Source: an uncultured Prevotella sp.
Lineage (GTDB): Bacteria; Bacteroidota; Bacteroidia; Bacteroidales; Bacteroidaceae
DNA length: 42,470 bases
Direction of reading: 5' to 3'
NCBI GenBank assembly: GCA_900543155.1
Contig: UQQN01000004.1
Span: forward strand, 1-42,470
The notes under the pieces were generated by a model. That model ran no database searches. It was not told where the DNA came from and saw only the letters and a list, made by a program, of their open reading frames with translations. Shown here in pieces: positions 24,167 through 33,400 of this stretch. Each line of letters starts with the position of its first letter. Position 1 is the first letter of the stretch. Position numbers and translations under genes: made by a program.

Positions 24167-24277
24167 TTGTCAAGCAAAAGTGATTCGTTTCGCCTTTCAT
24201 GGTCTTTCACTACAAAATAAAATAATCGAAAAGGCTGACACAATAGTATAATCACTTGAAACCCAACATGCCTTGTC

Positions 24278-24323
24278 CCTCTTCAACGAGGACGAATACT
24301 AATCCATAAATAGCTTAAAGCGT
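24278..24323 (+). pseudogene. Duplicate remnant of the DUF2795 gene 3' end
   Basis: 24278-24304 repeats, base for base over 27 bp, the end of the DUF2795 gene and its stop codon (22552-22578), encoding LFNEDEY-stop. A second exact block, TAAATAGCTTAAAGCGT, follows at 24307-24323, matching 22594-22610. Nothing upstream of the 27-bp block matches the gene. Confidence 0.85.
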
Positions 24324-24329
24324 AATCAT

Positions 24330-24374
24330 AAAAGCGATATGGAAAATTCAATAAGAAGTCCCATATCGCTTTTT
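24330..24374 (+). terminator. Intrinsic terminator after the ATPase locus
   Basis: AAAAGCGATATGG (24330-24342) pairs perfectly with 24361-24373 and ends in TTTTT. It resembles the terminator at 22618-22661 in sequence (AGCGrTAT-GG) and position relative to the LFNEDEY block, so it belongs to the same duplication. It also serves the convergent gene at 24404. Confidence 0.82.
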
Positions 24375-24403
24375 AATGGTTTTCTCTATATTAAGAGAAA
24401 TGT

Positions 24404-25432
24404 TTAGTCTGAAATAGTAAACTCAAAATATTGATAGTCTTTGCAAACAACGCTATTACCATAAGCATTTTGTGTAGTGTGTGCTTGCGTACCGATAGTG
24501 AGTTTATTATAACCTCTACTACATGCGTAGTCCTTGCCAGCCCAATTCACCTTATAGGCATTGGTCGATGTGTTTTTATAGGCTCGAATATTCGAAGCTA
24601 CTACTTTTGTAGCTGGCGTAGTTTTTTTTGTGGTTGGGCAATAATAATATGGCGCATATCCCGATGCCGACACCGAAGTCCATCCATCACCAGTTTCACC
24701 ACCCGTGCCACCACCTACTTCGCCATAACCTTCGCAAACACCACGTACAGCTACGCCATAAAAAGCTGGAAATTCGTTTACCACTACCCCATCCGCGTTC
24801 GCAAGAAGCCTTAATGACAAGTAGTTATATTCCGCTCCACTTATCGTAGACGACCATACTTGCGCATAGGTGCCTTGATATTTATTATTGTCTATACACG
24901 CACCACTACATGGAAAGAAAATGCTATTTCCATTAGGACCTTTTACATTAAAACCAGCAACCCCATTGACGGAAGTTTTGGTCCACGTACATTTTTTTAC
25001 CAATTCCGATAACTCAGCAGATGTAGGCATACGCCATGGAGTACCCATTTTGGCTGTTGCTGCATCATAGTATTTCATTCCGCTGATATCAGTACCAATA
25101 CAGGTGAAATATCGAGAACCTTCATCGCGAAAATAATTAGATTGAGAATAATAATTCTTGGTCGCAACTTCACCCCAACAATAATAGTCGCCATACTCTT
25201 CAGGAGTATTTGCTCCTACATTACATTTAGCCCACAAAACCGAAAGTCCCAAATCTACGGCACCTTTTATTTCGTTGGCTTTACCCTCAGCAGAAAAATC
25301 TACATATTCCACTTTGTCATAATCATATTTTATAACTTGGCCGTCTTTCATATGTACATTTACAGTCTGAGCTTTTATTGGAGCTACCGATGCCACTACG
25401 ACCATTGCCGATACTATAAAATTCTTCATCAT
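24404..25432 (-). CDS. Exported FISUMP-like domain protein
   Basis: A 342-residue protein with a signal peptide (MMKNFIVSAMVVVASVAPIKA). A short segment (VNVHMKDGQVIKYDYDKVEYVDF) often seen ahead of such domains follows. Residues about 57-236 are a Fibrobacter-paralogous (FISUMP)-like domain: AVDLGLSVLWAKCNVGAN, EYGDYYCWGEV, GTPWRMPTSAEL, IFFPCSGA, VWSST, VAVRGVCEG. A glycine-rich linker (about 237-252) leads to a small Tyr- and Lys-rich C-terminal domain. These cell-surface proteins are expanded in Prevotella and Bacteroides; ligand unknown. Lies 48 bp after the next gene and is probably in its operon. Confidence 0.82.
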   Translation of the reverse strand: MMKNFIVSAMVVVASVAPIKAQTVNVHMKDGQVIKYDYDKVEYVDFSAEGKANEIKGAVDLGLSVLWAKCNVGANTPEEYGDYYCWGEVATKNYYSQSNYFRDEGSRYFTCIGTDISGMKYYDAATAKMGTPWRMPTSAELSELVKKCTWTKTSVNGVAGFNVKGPNGNSIFFPCSGACIDNNKYQGTYAQVWSSTISGAEYNYLSLRLLANADGVVVNEFPAFYGVAVRGVCEGYGEVGGGTGGETGDGWTSVSASGYAPYYYCPTTKKTTPATKVVASNIRAYKNTSTNAYKVNWAGKDYACSRGYNKLTIGTQAHTTQNAYGNSVVCKDYQYFEFTISD

Positions 25433-25480
25433 TTTAATGTTTTAAGGTGTTTCTAACAATTTGTTTTTTAATCTAAAGTT

Positions 25481-25885
25481 CTAACGATCTGGGTTTTGCA
25501 AAACCTTTTTACCATTCTTAATAACTATTCCGCTATAAGAATCAGATACACGTTGTCCATTTAGATTATACAAAGGGATATCCTTGGTTTTATCCTTGAA
25601 TATCAAGGAATTGGTATGTGTATTAACATCAGACGTAATAAATGCTAAATACACTTTCAAAAGGTCGGTCGGTGCATACTCTTTACTTTCCAACTTGGTT
25701 GATAAAGTCACAGTAGTCCCATCAAAATAAAGCCGCGGAGAATCAGCCAAGGAGTATTCTGTTTTTACTCCCGAAGACGTCATCACTACAAGTCCAGTCT
25801 GTTTGCCATCGTCTGCATTTGCTGTAACAGTAGGCAGTAAGACCAGAAGCAGCAAAACTAATTTTAGAATTTTCTTCTCTACCAT
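25481..25885 (-). CDS. Small exported protein with a GQRV C-terminal tail
   Basis: A 134-residue protein with a signal peptide (about 1-24, ending TVTANA). The C-terminal tail PLYNLNGQRVSDSYSGIVI followed by KNGKKVL is the short motif recurrent at the ends of Prevotella secreted proteins. The middle (SGVKTEYSLADSPRLYFDGTTVTLST) resembles the SPRLYF segments that often precede such tails. It may be the stand-alone end of a larger family. Function unknown. Paired with the FISUMP-like gene downstream. Confidence 0.75.
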   Translation of the reverse strand: MVEKKILKLVLLLLVLLPTVTANADDGKQTGLVVMTSSGVKTEYSLADSPRLYFDGTTVTLSTKLESKEYAPTDLLKVYLAFITSDVNTHTNSLIFKDKTKDIPLYNLNGQRVSDSYSGIVIKNGKKVLQNPDR

Positions 25886-26057
25886 AACAAATGTTTTTTA
25901 GTTTGCCTATCAATTCCCTAACGTCGGCATCATGTAAATAATCTCAAAGCAAAAGAACGAGGAATTTTATCTACATCTATCCATAAAAACATACTATACC
26001 CAAAATGCTTTCACAAATAGTACGTCGATAACATTCTTTTTCCATCTGTTAACCTTA

Positions 26058-26091
26058 CAAAGGTAAATGCCATTGTGTACGTGTTGACAAA
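26058..26091 (-). promoter_or_regulatory. Promoter candidate for the 25885 gene pair
   Basis: On the minus strand TTTG (26091-26088), 22 bp, TACCTTTG (26065-26058). It would leave a leader of about 170 bases before 25885, in which I see no clear riboswitch. Confidence 0.5.
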
Positions 26092-26197
26092 CTCGTACAA
26101 CAAACAAGCTTTCGGTTACAAATATAGACAATAAAACAATTATTATGAAATAATTGAGCATTTATTTTCTAAATTACCAAAATTCAACACTATTATC

Positions 26198-26343
26198 TAA
26201 AGAAAATGCAAGGCGAGTGCAGAACATCAAGTTTACTTGGATGTTATGCCGAACCGTAGCTTTTCTTATATAAAGAAAATGCAAGGTGAGCGCAGAACAT
26301 CAAGTTTACTTGAATGTTATGCCGAACCGCAGTTTTTCTTATG
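26198..26343. repeat. Two tandem copies of a 73-bp hairpin repeat
   Basis: Copy 1 is 26198-26270 and copy 2 is 26271-26343, differing at only a few bases. Each holds ACATCAAGT/ACTTG-ATGT around a TT loop, inside arms GGCGAGTGCAG (GGTGAGCGCAG in copy 2) and GCCGAACCGTAGC (or CGCAGT). The layout resembles the repeat at 18411 in general style only. It fills the gap upstream of the sialidase. The rest of 25886-26566 is AT-rich with no gene seen. Confidence 0.85.
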
Positions 26344-26406
26344 TGAAATTTATAATTTACCCACAAACACAACGAATAAAACAGAAAACAACATGTAAAG
26401 AAACAA

Positions 26407-26422
26407 CGCATACACGTATGCG
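26407..26422. promoter_or_regulatory. Palindrome upstream of the sialidase promoter, possible operator
   Basis: CGCATAC-AC-GTATGCG, 7-bp arms with a 2-base centre, about 50-65 bp upstream of the likely -33 region. No regulator gene is adjacent. Confidence 0.35.
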
Positions 26423-26473
26423 CACATACAGGCGTAATTTATAAGTATTATTAACAAAAAAGCGAAGAAATTG

Positions 26474-26506
26474 TTTTAAACGTATTACGTTTTTATCGTA
26501 TATTTG
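26474..26506 (+). promoter_or_regulatory. Promoter of the sialidase gene
   Basis: TATATTTG (26499-26506) is an exact -7 match. TTTT at 26474-26477, 21 bp upstream, is the best -33 candidate. The leader would be about 55 bases. Confidence 0.6.
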
Positions 26507-26566
26507 CAGCCGGTATTACCCTAAGCAAAAAAATATCTTTCTATAATTTAATAATCCTACATCTAC

Positions 26567-29524
26567 ATGAGTATTTTTACACGAATTTCTACTCTATTGG
26601 GAATGGCTGCAATAGCTATTTCTACATGGGCCGACGTTCCGTTTAAGCCTACCACCATTACCGATGGTAAGTTTGCAACCGACACCGAGTGGTATACCCT
26701 TGGTATTGGTGCTGCGAAACTCCGTATTTCCGACAATGGCACTGACAATTTTATCACACTTGGCGGTTTTATTACTGCCGACGACGAAAACATGTGGTGC
26801 TTTGTGGGTAATGAAACCGACGGTTTTAAAATCTACAATAAAAAAACAGGTATCACAAAGGTACTTGCTGCACCTGCCACTATGAATAGCCAATCTGATG
26901 GTACAGCTTACGCCTATCTGCAAACTGTCGAAGGATTGGCTAACACGCAGTGCGACCTTTGGGACTTTAAGGCTGCCACCAAAACAAGCAATGATAAAGA
27001 TCTTAGCATTAAAGGCGGATATTTTGTAAACGAACACGGACACACCTCAAACATTTTGAACAATCGTGGTGGTAAACTTGCCTTTTGGGTAGGCGGTTTT
27101 GATGACGGTTCGGTTGTCAGCATTGAAAAGGTTAACACTGAGTTCACTGTGAGTACCTCTACAGGTACCATGGATGCAGGTTTTACCAATAAGTGGACCT
27201 CGAATGATTCTAATCCCAACTTAACCCTTACAAATGCCTATAAGAACATGAAGGCTGAAGGTGAATACGTCTCAGTTTACTCTGGTAAGATGAATTCTCC
27301 CTACACCTTGTCAGTTCCCGTAGGTTATAAAATTGTAAGCTTTAGCTTTACTGCCGAGAAGAATACTGCAAGCGCAAACACAATCAAAGTTGTTGCAGAA
27401 GGTAAAGAATACGATGTAACTTCTGAAGCCCAAAAAGTAAGCGTAGAAGGTTTGGAATCAAACTCTGCAAAATTTGAAATTAAAGGTGCAAGCGAAGCCG
27501 TATTGCTCAAAGACTTCGTTGTAAAAGTTGAACGCACCTTTATCAAGCCTGAGCCTCAAACCAACTTGATGACTTGCACCAAGTTGCCTTGCTACCGCAT
27601 TCCTGCCATTACTAAGGCACACAATGGCGATATCATTGCCATTGCCGACTACCGTCACAATGGTGGTGACATTGGTTTTGGCGGACAACTCGATTTGCAC
27701 GCTAAAATTTCGAAAGACAATGGCGCAACTTGGAGCAAAGAACCCATTGTTGTTGTAAATGGTGCCGACTATAAAAAGGGCAGTGCCAACGCCGTGGGCT
27801 ATATCAACACCGGTTTTGGTGACCCTTGCCTTGTTGCTGACCGCGAAAGCGACCGTGTATTGTTAATGAGTTGCACGGGTTCTGTATCATTCCCTGGCGG
27901 TACACGCAACAATCACTTGGGTATCGTTCGCTTCTATAGCGAAGACAATGGTCAAACATGGTCTAAACCCGTTGAAATTTCAGAAAGCATCTATGCACAG
28001 TTCGACACTTGCACCATTGGCACTGCCAAGTCTATGTTTATTGGTTCGGGCCGTATCTTCCAAAGTTCTACAGTAAAGGTAAAGGACTACTACCGCATCT
28101 ATTGCTCTATACTTTTCCAAGATGTGAATAGTACAAACAAGAACTATGTAATTTATTCAGACGACTTCGGTATGAACTGGAAGGTTTTGGGTGGTGTAAA
28201 CGTAGCACCTATCCCCAGTGGTGCCGACGAACCTAAGGCCGAAGAATTGCCCGATGGCTCTATCCTCTGTAGCTCACGTATCTATGGCGGACGTGCTTAC
28301 AACATTTTCCACTTTACTAACAGCGAGAAGGCTGAAGGTTATTGGGATAAGCGTGCCAACTCTAACGCAAGCAACAATGGTGTTATTGCCGAATCCAACA
28401 GTTGCAATGGCGAAACAATGATTGTACCTGCCACACGCAAGGCGGATGGCAAAAACGTATTTCTCTTCCTTCAGTCTGTTCCCTTCGGTGGTGGACGTAC
28501 CAATGTGGGTATCTACTACAAGGAATTGGCTTCGCTCAACGACTTTATCACCCCCGACAGCCTCGCTGCTAACTGGGATGGTCGTCACCAAAGCAGCTAC
28601 ATAGGTTCTGCTTACTCTACTATGACCTTGCAAAAGGACAACAAGGTAGGTTTCCTCTACGAAGAAAGCACTTTGGGTTACGACTACACTATCGTTTACA
28701 AAAACTACTCACTCGAGCAGATTACCGATAGCACATACACCTTCTACGAAGCAGACGAAGCTGCACTCAAGGCTTTGCGCAACGAAATCGTGAATAATGG
28801 CATCAACCAAAAAGTAGATGGTGTAAAAAAAAATTCAGGTTTCGTGGGATGCATCAGCAAGGAAGGTGCAGAAAGCATTGAAACAGCCTACAAAGCATAC
28901 ACCGAAGCACCCTCGAAAGAGAACTACGAAGTCCTAAATGCTGCCATTGCAAATGCTCCTCGCTTGCAAATTGAACGTGGCATTAAATATCGCATTCGTA
29001 ACAGCGAACGCAAAAATGCAACACTCTATCTTGTAGCAAACGCTAATGGCACCACTGCTGCCACACTCAACGAGTCTGACCAAAGCCAACTTTTCTCGTT
29101 TGTACCTGCCGAAAATAGCACTTGGAAGATTACAAGCGAAGGCGAAGGTGTTTACCTCGGTGCAACAGGTCAGACAGAAACAAAAACTCCCGTGGTAAAA
29201 ACCGTGGCAGAGGCTGCTGCCTATAAGGTGAACTCTTCGAGCAATGGTCTTAGCGCATTGGTATGCACCACTCCTGCTGCTGCAAATTACCCTGCTTTGC
29301 ACCTTGCTGGTGACTGCACACGCATTGTGCCTTGGACAGCTGATGCTGGTGCCAGTCTTTGGTATATCGAACCCACTGACATTGTAACCGACATCAAAAC
29401 AGTAGAGGCTATCACACAGAAGGCACCTACTGCCATCTACGACCTCCAAGGTCGTCGTCTTAACAAGGCACCGCGTCAAGGCATTTACATCACCTCAGAC
29501 CGCAAAAAGCACATTGCAAAATAA
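26567..29524 (+). CDS. Secreted GH33 exo-alpha-sialidase with lectin-like flanking domains
   Basis: Cleaves terminal sialic acid from glycoconjugates. A signal peptide (about 1-22) is followed by a beta-trefoil-like region (about 25-190) and a linker domain. The six-bladed propeller (about 335-735) begins with CYRIPAI (the arginine near 344), then ADYRH with the acid/base aspartate region. Asp-boxes are SKDNGATWS (about 381), SEDNGQTWS (about 457) and SDDFGMNW (about 531). DEPKAEELPDGS near 554 holds the base glutamate and SSYIGSAYSTM near 675 may bear the tyrosine. A second trefoil-like domain (about 800-940) and the tail IYDLQGRRLNKAPRQGIYI end the protein. At 985 residues it is longer than the bare domain. 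Confidence 0.92.
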   Translation: MSIFTRISTLLGMAAIAISTWADVPFKPTTITDGKFATDTEWYTLGIGAAKLRISDNGTDNFITLGGFITADDENMWCFVGNETDGFKIYNKKTGITKVLAAPATMNSQSDGTAYAYLQTVEGLANTQCDLWDFKAATKTSNDKDLSIKGGYFVNEHGHTSNILNNRGGKLAFWVGGFDDGSVVSIEKVNTEFTVSTSTGTMDAGFTNKWTSNDSNPNLTLTNAYKNMKAEGEYVSVYSGKMNSPYTLSVPVGYKIVSFSFTAEKNTASANTIKVVAEGKEYDVTSEAQKVSVEGLESNSAKFEIKGASEAVLLKDFVVKVERTFIKPEPQTNLMTCTKLPCYRIPAITKAHNGDIIAIADYRHNGGDIGFGGQLDLHAKISKDNGATWSKEPIVVVNGADYKKGSANAVGYINTGFGDPCLVADRESDRVLLMSCTGSVSFPGGTRNNHLGIVRFYSEDNGQTWSKPVEISESIYAQFDTCTIGTAKSMFIGSGRIFQSSTVKVKDYYRIYCSILFQDVNSTNKNYVIYSDDFGMNWKVLGGVNVAPIPSGADEPKAEELPDGSILCSSRIYGGRAYNIFHFTNSEKAEGYWDKRANSNASNNGVIAESNSCNGETMIVPATRKADGKNVFLFLQSVPFGGGRTNVGIYYKELASLNDFITPDSLAANWDGRHQSSYIGSAYSTMTLQKDNKVGFLYEESTLGYDYTIVYKNYSLEQITDSTYTFYEADEAALKALRNEIVNNGINQKVDGVKKNSGFVGCISKEGAESIETAYKAYTEAPSKENYEVLNAAIANAPRLQIERGIKYRIRNSERKNATLYLVANANGTTAATLNESDQSQLFSFVPAENSTWKITSEGEGVYLGATGQTETKTPVVKTVAEAAAYKVNSSSNGLSALVCTTPAAANYPALHLAGDCTRIVPWTADAGASLWYIEPTDIVTDIKTVEAITQKAPTAIYDLQGRRLNKAPRQGIYITSDRKKHIAK

Positions 29525-29613
29525 AGTTTCGATCCATTTAAAATTTTGATATAAATGAAAGCTCATAGCACAAAGCTTTGCAGCAGACATATATTAGCAA
29601 TTTTATAATTCTT

Positions 29614-29665
29614 AAAAAAGCTCTCACACATCTTGTTTCACCACAAGATGCGTGGGAGTTTTTTT
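29614..29665 (+). terminator. Strong terminator-like hairpin just before upp
   Basis: The arms 29614-29636 and 29643-29665 pair at 22 of 23 positions (two as G-U) around TTCACC and end in seven T. The upp start is only 29 bp beyond. It may end the sialidase transcript, or act as an attenuator in the upp leader. Confidence 0.82.
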
Positions 29666-29694
29666 CTTATTTCCATAAAAAATCCCATCTATCT

Positions 29695-30345
29695 ATGAAA
29701 GTAATTAATCTTGGCGAACGCAGTTCAGTTATAAATTCATACATGGCACAATTACGCGATGTGGATATTCAACAAAACCGCACGCTCTTCCGTCGCAACA
29801 TGCAACGCATTGCCCGTGCCATAGCCTACGAAGTAAGTCGCACACTCAATTATTCAGACAAAACCATCACCACCCCCCTCGGCACAAAAGAGGTTCCCAC
29901 CTACGACGACCGCATTGTAGTGGGCACTGTGCTACGTGCTGGTGTCGCATTCCACGAAGGTTTTCTCGACACATTCGACCAGGCTGACTCTGCCTTTGTT
30001 GCAGCACACCGTGACGAAGGTTTACGCAATGACATTAAAATTCACGTAGACTATATTGCCGCACCAAAACTCGACGATTGCACCTTCTTGATGGTAGACC
30101 CTATGCTTGCCACAGGTGGTTCGCTCGAACTTTCGTATAAGGCATTCCTTACACACGGCACACCCAAAAAACTCCACATCTGTTGTGCTATTGCTGCACA
30201 AGAGGGCATCGACCACTTGTGCAGTGTATTCCCCGACAACGTAACCCTTTGGGTGGCAGCAGTCGATCCTATTCTCAACGAAAATGCTTATATCGTACCA
30301 GGTTTGGGCGATGCTGGCGATTTATCGTTTGGACCCAAACTTTAA
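29695..30345 (+). CDS. upp: Uracil phosphoribosyltransferase
   Basis: Salvages uracil to UMP with PRPP. ATG 29695 gives 216 residues starting MKVINLGERSS; the frame is open 39 codons further upstream, but that stretch contains the terminator hairpin. Conserved parts are RVAxAyE-like IARAIAYEVSRTL, VVGTVLRAGVAFHEG, the PRPP loop MVDPMLATGGS (about 138-148), and the C-terminal PGLGDAGDLSFG. The two glycosidase genes on either side are unrelated in function; hairpins separate upp from both. Confidence 0.94.
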   Translation: MKVINLGERSSVINSYMAQLRDVDIQQNRTLFRRNMQRIARAIAYEVSRTLNYSDKTITTPLGTKEVPTYDDRIVVGTVLRAGVAFHEGFLDTFDQADSAFVAAHRDEGLRNDIKIHVDYIAAPKLDDCTFLMVDPMLATGGSLELSYKAFLTHGTPKKLHICCAIAAQEGIDHLCSVFPDNVTLWVAAVDPILNENAYIVPGLGDAGDLSFGPKL

Positions 30346-30357
30346 AATTCTAAGTGA

Positions 30358-30397
30358 AATGAGTTTAGGGGGATATTTTGTCCCCTCTAAACTCATT
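30358..30397 (+). terminator. Terminator after upp
   Basis: AATGAGTTTAG-GGG (from 30358) pairs with CCCCtCTAAACTCATT (to 30397), about 15 bp with one bulged base, followed by CAACTTTTTAC. It ends 23 bp before the start of the glycosidase gene. Confidence 0.75.
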
Positions 30398-30419
30398 CAA
30401 CTTTTTACATTCTACAATT

Positions 30420-33400
30420 ATGAATATAAACAAAAACACATGGTTGTGTTCCCTCCTTCTTGCGGCTTGTGCGCAAACCTCACAAGCACAGGTGCAGGTA
30501 ACTAAAACTAACGACCAAATAACCATTGGCAATGCCTATCTTTCGCGCACATTCCACATTGCTAACGGACGTCTTACACCGGGCAAACTCACCAATAAGC
30601 GTGCAGGAGGCATTGTGTTTACACCCTCTGCTGGTAGCGAGGAGTTTGCACTCAATCCGCAAAAGCGTGACTACACCCCCCTCAACCGACAAAAATGGAC
30701 AGCAGAGGCTGACTCATGGTGCGTAGAGTCTGACATGGTGGGCAATCCTTCTCTCGCCATCGATGGTGACAACGGCACCATGTGGCACACTTGGTATGCA
30801 ACCCCCAAAGAGGGTGGAAAAAAAGGTAACAACAAGTTGCCACACAGCCTTATCATCTCTTTGGGTAAAAAGAGTGTCTTCCGTGGCTTTGGCTACTTAC
30901 CCCGCTCTGGCGCATACGGTGCTATGTCGAATGGCAACATCAAGGGCTACGAGTTCTATATCTCTAACGATAAAAAGAAATGGACGCTTGTCAAAAAAGG
31001 CGAACTCAAATACACCAACGTAGAAACCATTTGGGTGGCGCTCGACAAAGCGTATAAGGCTAAGTACGTAAAATTTATCGAAACCTCTTCAACCAATGGC
31101 AGTCAATTTGGAGCTTGTGCCGAATTCTACCTTACAAACGAACCCGTTAAAACCAACAATGCCCCAGCCACAGGTCTCAAGGCATCTGCCATGAAACTCA
31201 ACGACGTGCGCACCGAAAACATGCAAGGTGGTAAGCGCATTATTTTCGACCTTGCTCCCACTGCCTACACCAACCCCGCCGATGGCATTACATCTACTTG
31301 GGATATCGACATGGTGGTTGAGATGAACGACAACGATCACTTTATGCGCAAATATTTGCTCATAAAGGCTGCAGACGCCACAACCCGCCAACTGCCCATC
31401 GACTACATCGAAATGGAAAATTTAGGCACTCAGCAAGTGGCTACCACTAACAAGTGGACACGCCAACAAGCTGCAGGTGGCGAAGGTGGCATGTCGGCTT
31501 ACACCATCACATTGGGGCAACCCGTGTATGTAGATGGTTTATTCTTTGGCTCTGAATTTCCACAAGCCGAAAACGAAATCGACGACAAGGGGCAATACCA
31601 CACACGCTATTATAGTGGCAAATCGTTGCAAACACTCGACCTCAACGAACATCGACTTAATGCCGAGGGTCAATTCCGCACATGGAATAATGTGATTGGT
31701 GCCACACGCTCAGCTACCGACCAAAACGTCATTCGCACAGACTTTTTCCAATACATCAACACCATAGCACGCCCCATCCAAGCTCGCATGCAGTATAACT
31801 CATGGTACGACTGGATGATGAACATCACCGAAGAGCGCATCAACTCCTCGTTCGTAAAGATGGAACACGGCTTTACCAAATACGGCTTACGCCCCATGGA
31901 CTCGTATGTCGTAGACGATGGTTGGAACAACTATAGCCAAATAGGTACACCCGAGTCGGGCGATACACCCAATAAAACGGGCTTCTGGGAGTTTAACTCA
32001 AAATTCCCCACAGGTCTCAAGGGTGCCAGCGACATAGCCCACCGCTTTGGTTCGGGCTTCGGCATTTGGCTCGGTCCACGTGGCGGATATAACTTTAACC
32101 AAGAATGGGGAAAGTTGCTCGAGAAAAATGGAAATGGCACCTATAGCACCACCACCTACGATGCCGTAACGGGCGACTCTGTCTATGTGTCTAAACTCAA
32201 AGACTTCTTCCTCACCCAACAGCGCAACTATGGCGTAAATTATTGGAAACTCGATGGTTTTGCCACACAACAACCGCAGGCCTCAACTAACGGACGTTAC
32301 ATCACAGGTGGTAAAAATGGCAACTACTACTTTACCGAGCATTGGGAGCGTTGGTATCGCACCCTCTCTGCCATGTATGCCGATGCCGATAGCCGCAACC
32401 AAAACCTGTGGATTAATCTTACCTGCTACGTCAATCCATCGCCTTGGATTTTGCAATGGAGCAACTCCGTATGGATTCAAAATTCACGCGATATGTGGCA
32501 CGAAGTTGTAGAAGGTCGCAATCACGAAATGGACCAACAACTCTCATATCGCGACGACCGCTACTACACATTCATTAACCGCCAGCAGTTGCAATTTCCG
32601 CAAGCCCACATCTTTAACCACGACCCCGTTTATGGAAAAACAGGTGGTGTTTCGCCCAACGCTATGACCGATGCCGAATTCCGCGCCTACCTCTACATGA
32701 TGGCAACACGCGGCACCGCTTTTTGGGAAATGCTCTATAGCTACAACCTCATGGACGAGGGCAATAAATGGATGATCAATGCCGAGGCGCTCAATTTCAT
32801 AGAAAAAAACTACGAAACCCTACGCCACTCGCTCTACTTTGGCGAGTCACCTCTTGCAGGTAAAGTTTATGGTTACTCATGTTGGCAAAAAAACAAGTCA
32901 AACAATCAAGCTGAAGGCATTGTGTCATTCCGCAACCCCTCAGCTCATGCCCAAACCTACACCTTCACGCTCAATAATACCGTGGGCGTACCCGAGGATG
33001 CAGCTAACCTTACTGCCTCTTTGATTATGGAATATACAGGCAATGACGCCGATAGCACCGAAACGGTCACACAATTTACCGACATCAACCAAGGCAAATT
33101 ATTGGCGTATGCCGACACGCTCACCCTTACCTTGCAACCTGGCGAAATTCGCTTGGTGCGTTTTGGTGCCAAAGACGTGCAACCTGCCCAACCCTTCAAG
33201 GTTGAGAGCACTGCACAAGGCGAAGTTTTATTGCAAATGGATAAACCCGTAGTGGCACAAACAGCCAACTTCGAGCTTTATGCAGGCAACAAGCGTGTGG
33301 CTAAGGCTGAAAGCGTAACCACAGCTGCCGACTATCGCACCCTCACACTGAAGTTCCATGCTAAACTCAATGACATTAAAAAGTATAGCGTGCGCATCAA

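Noticed and set aside
26594..27043. 149-codon minus-strand frame inside the sialidase gene
   Set aside because: Overlaps a well-supported coding region in antisense and has no recognisable domain.
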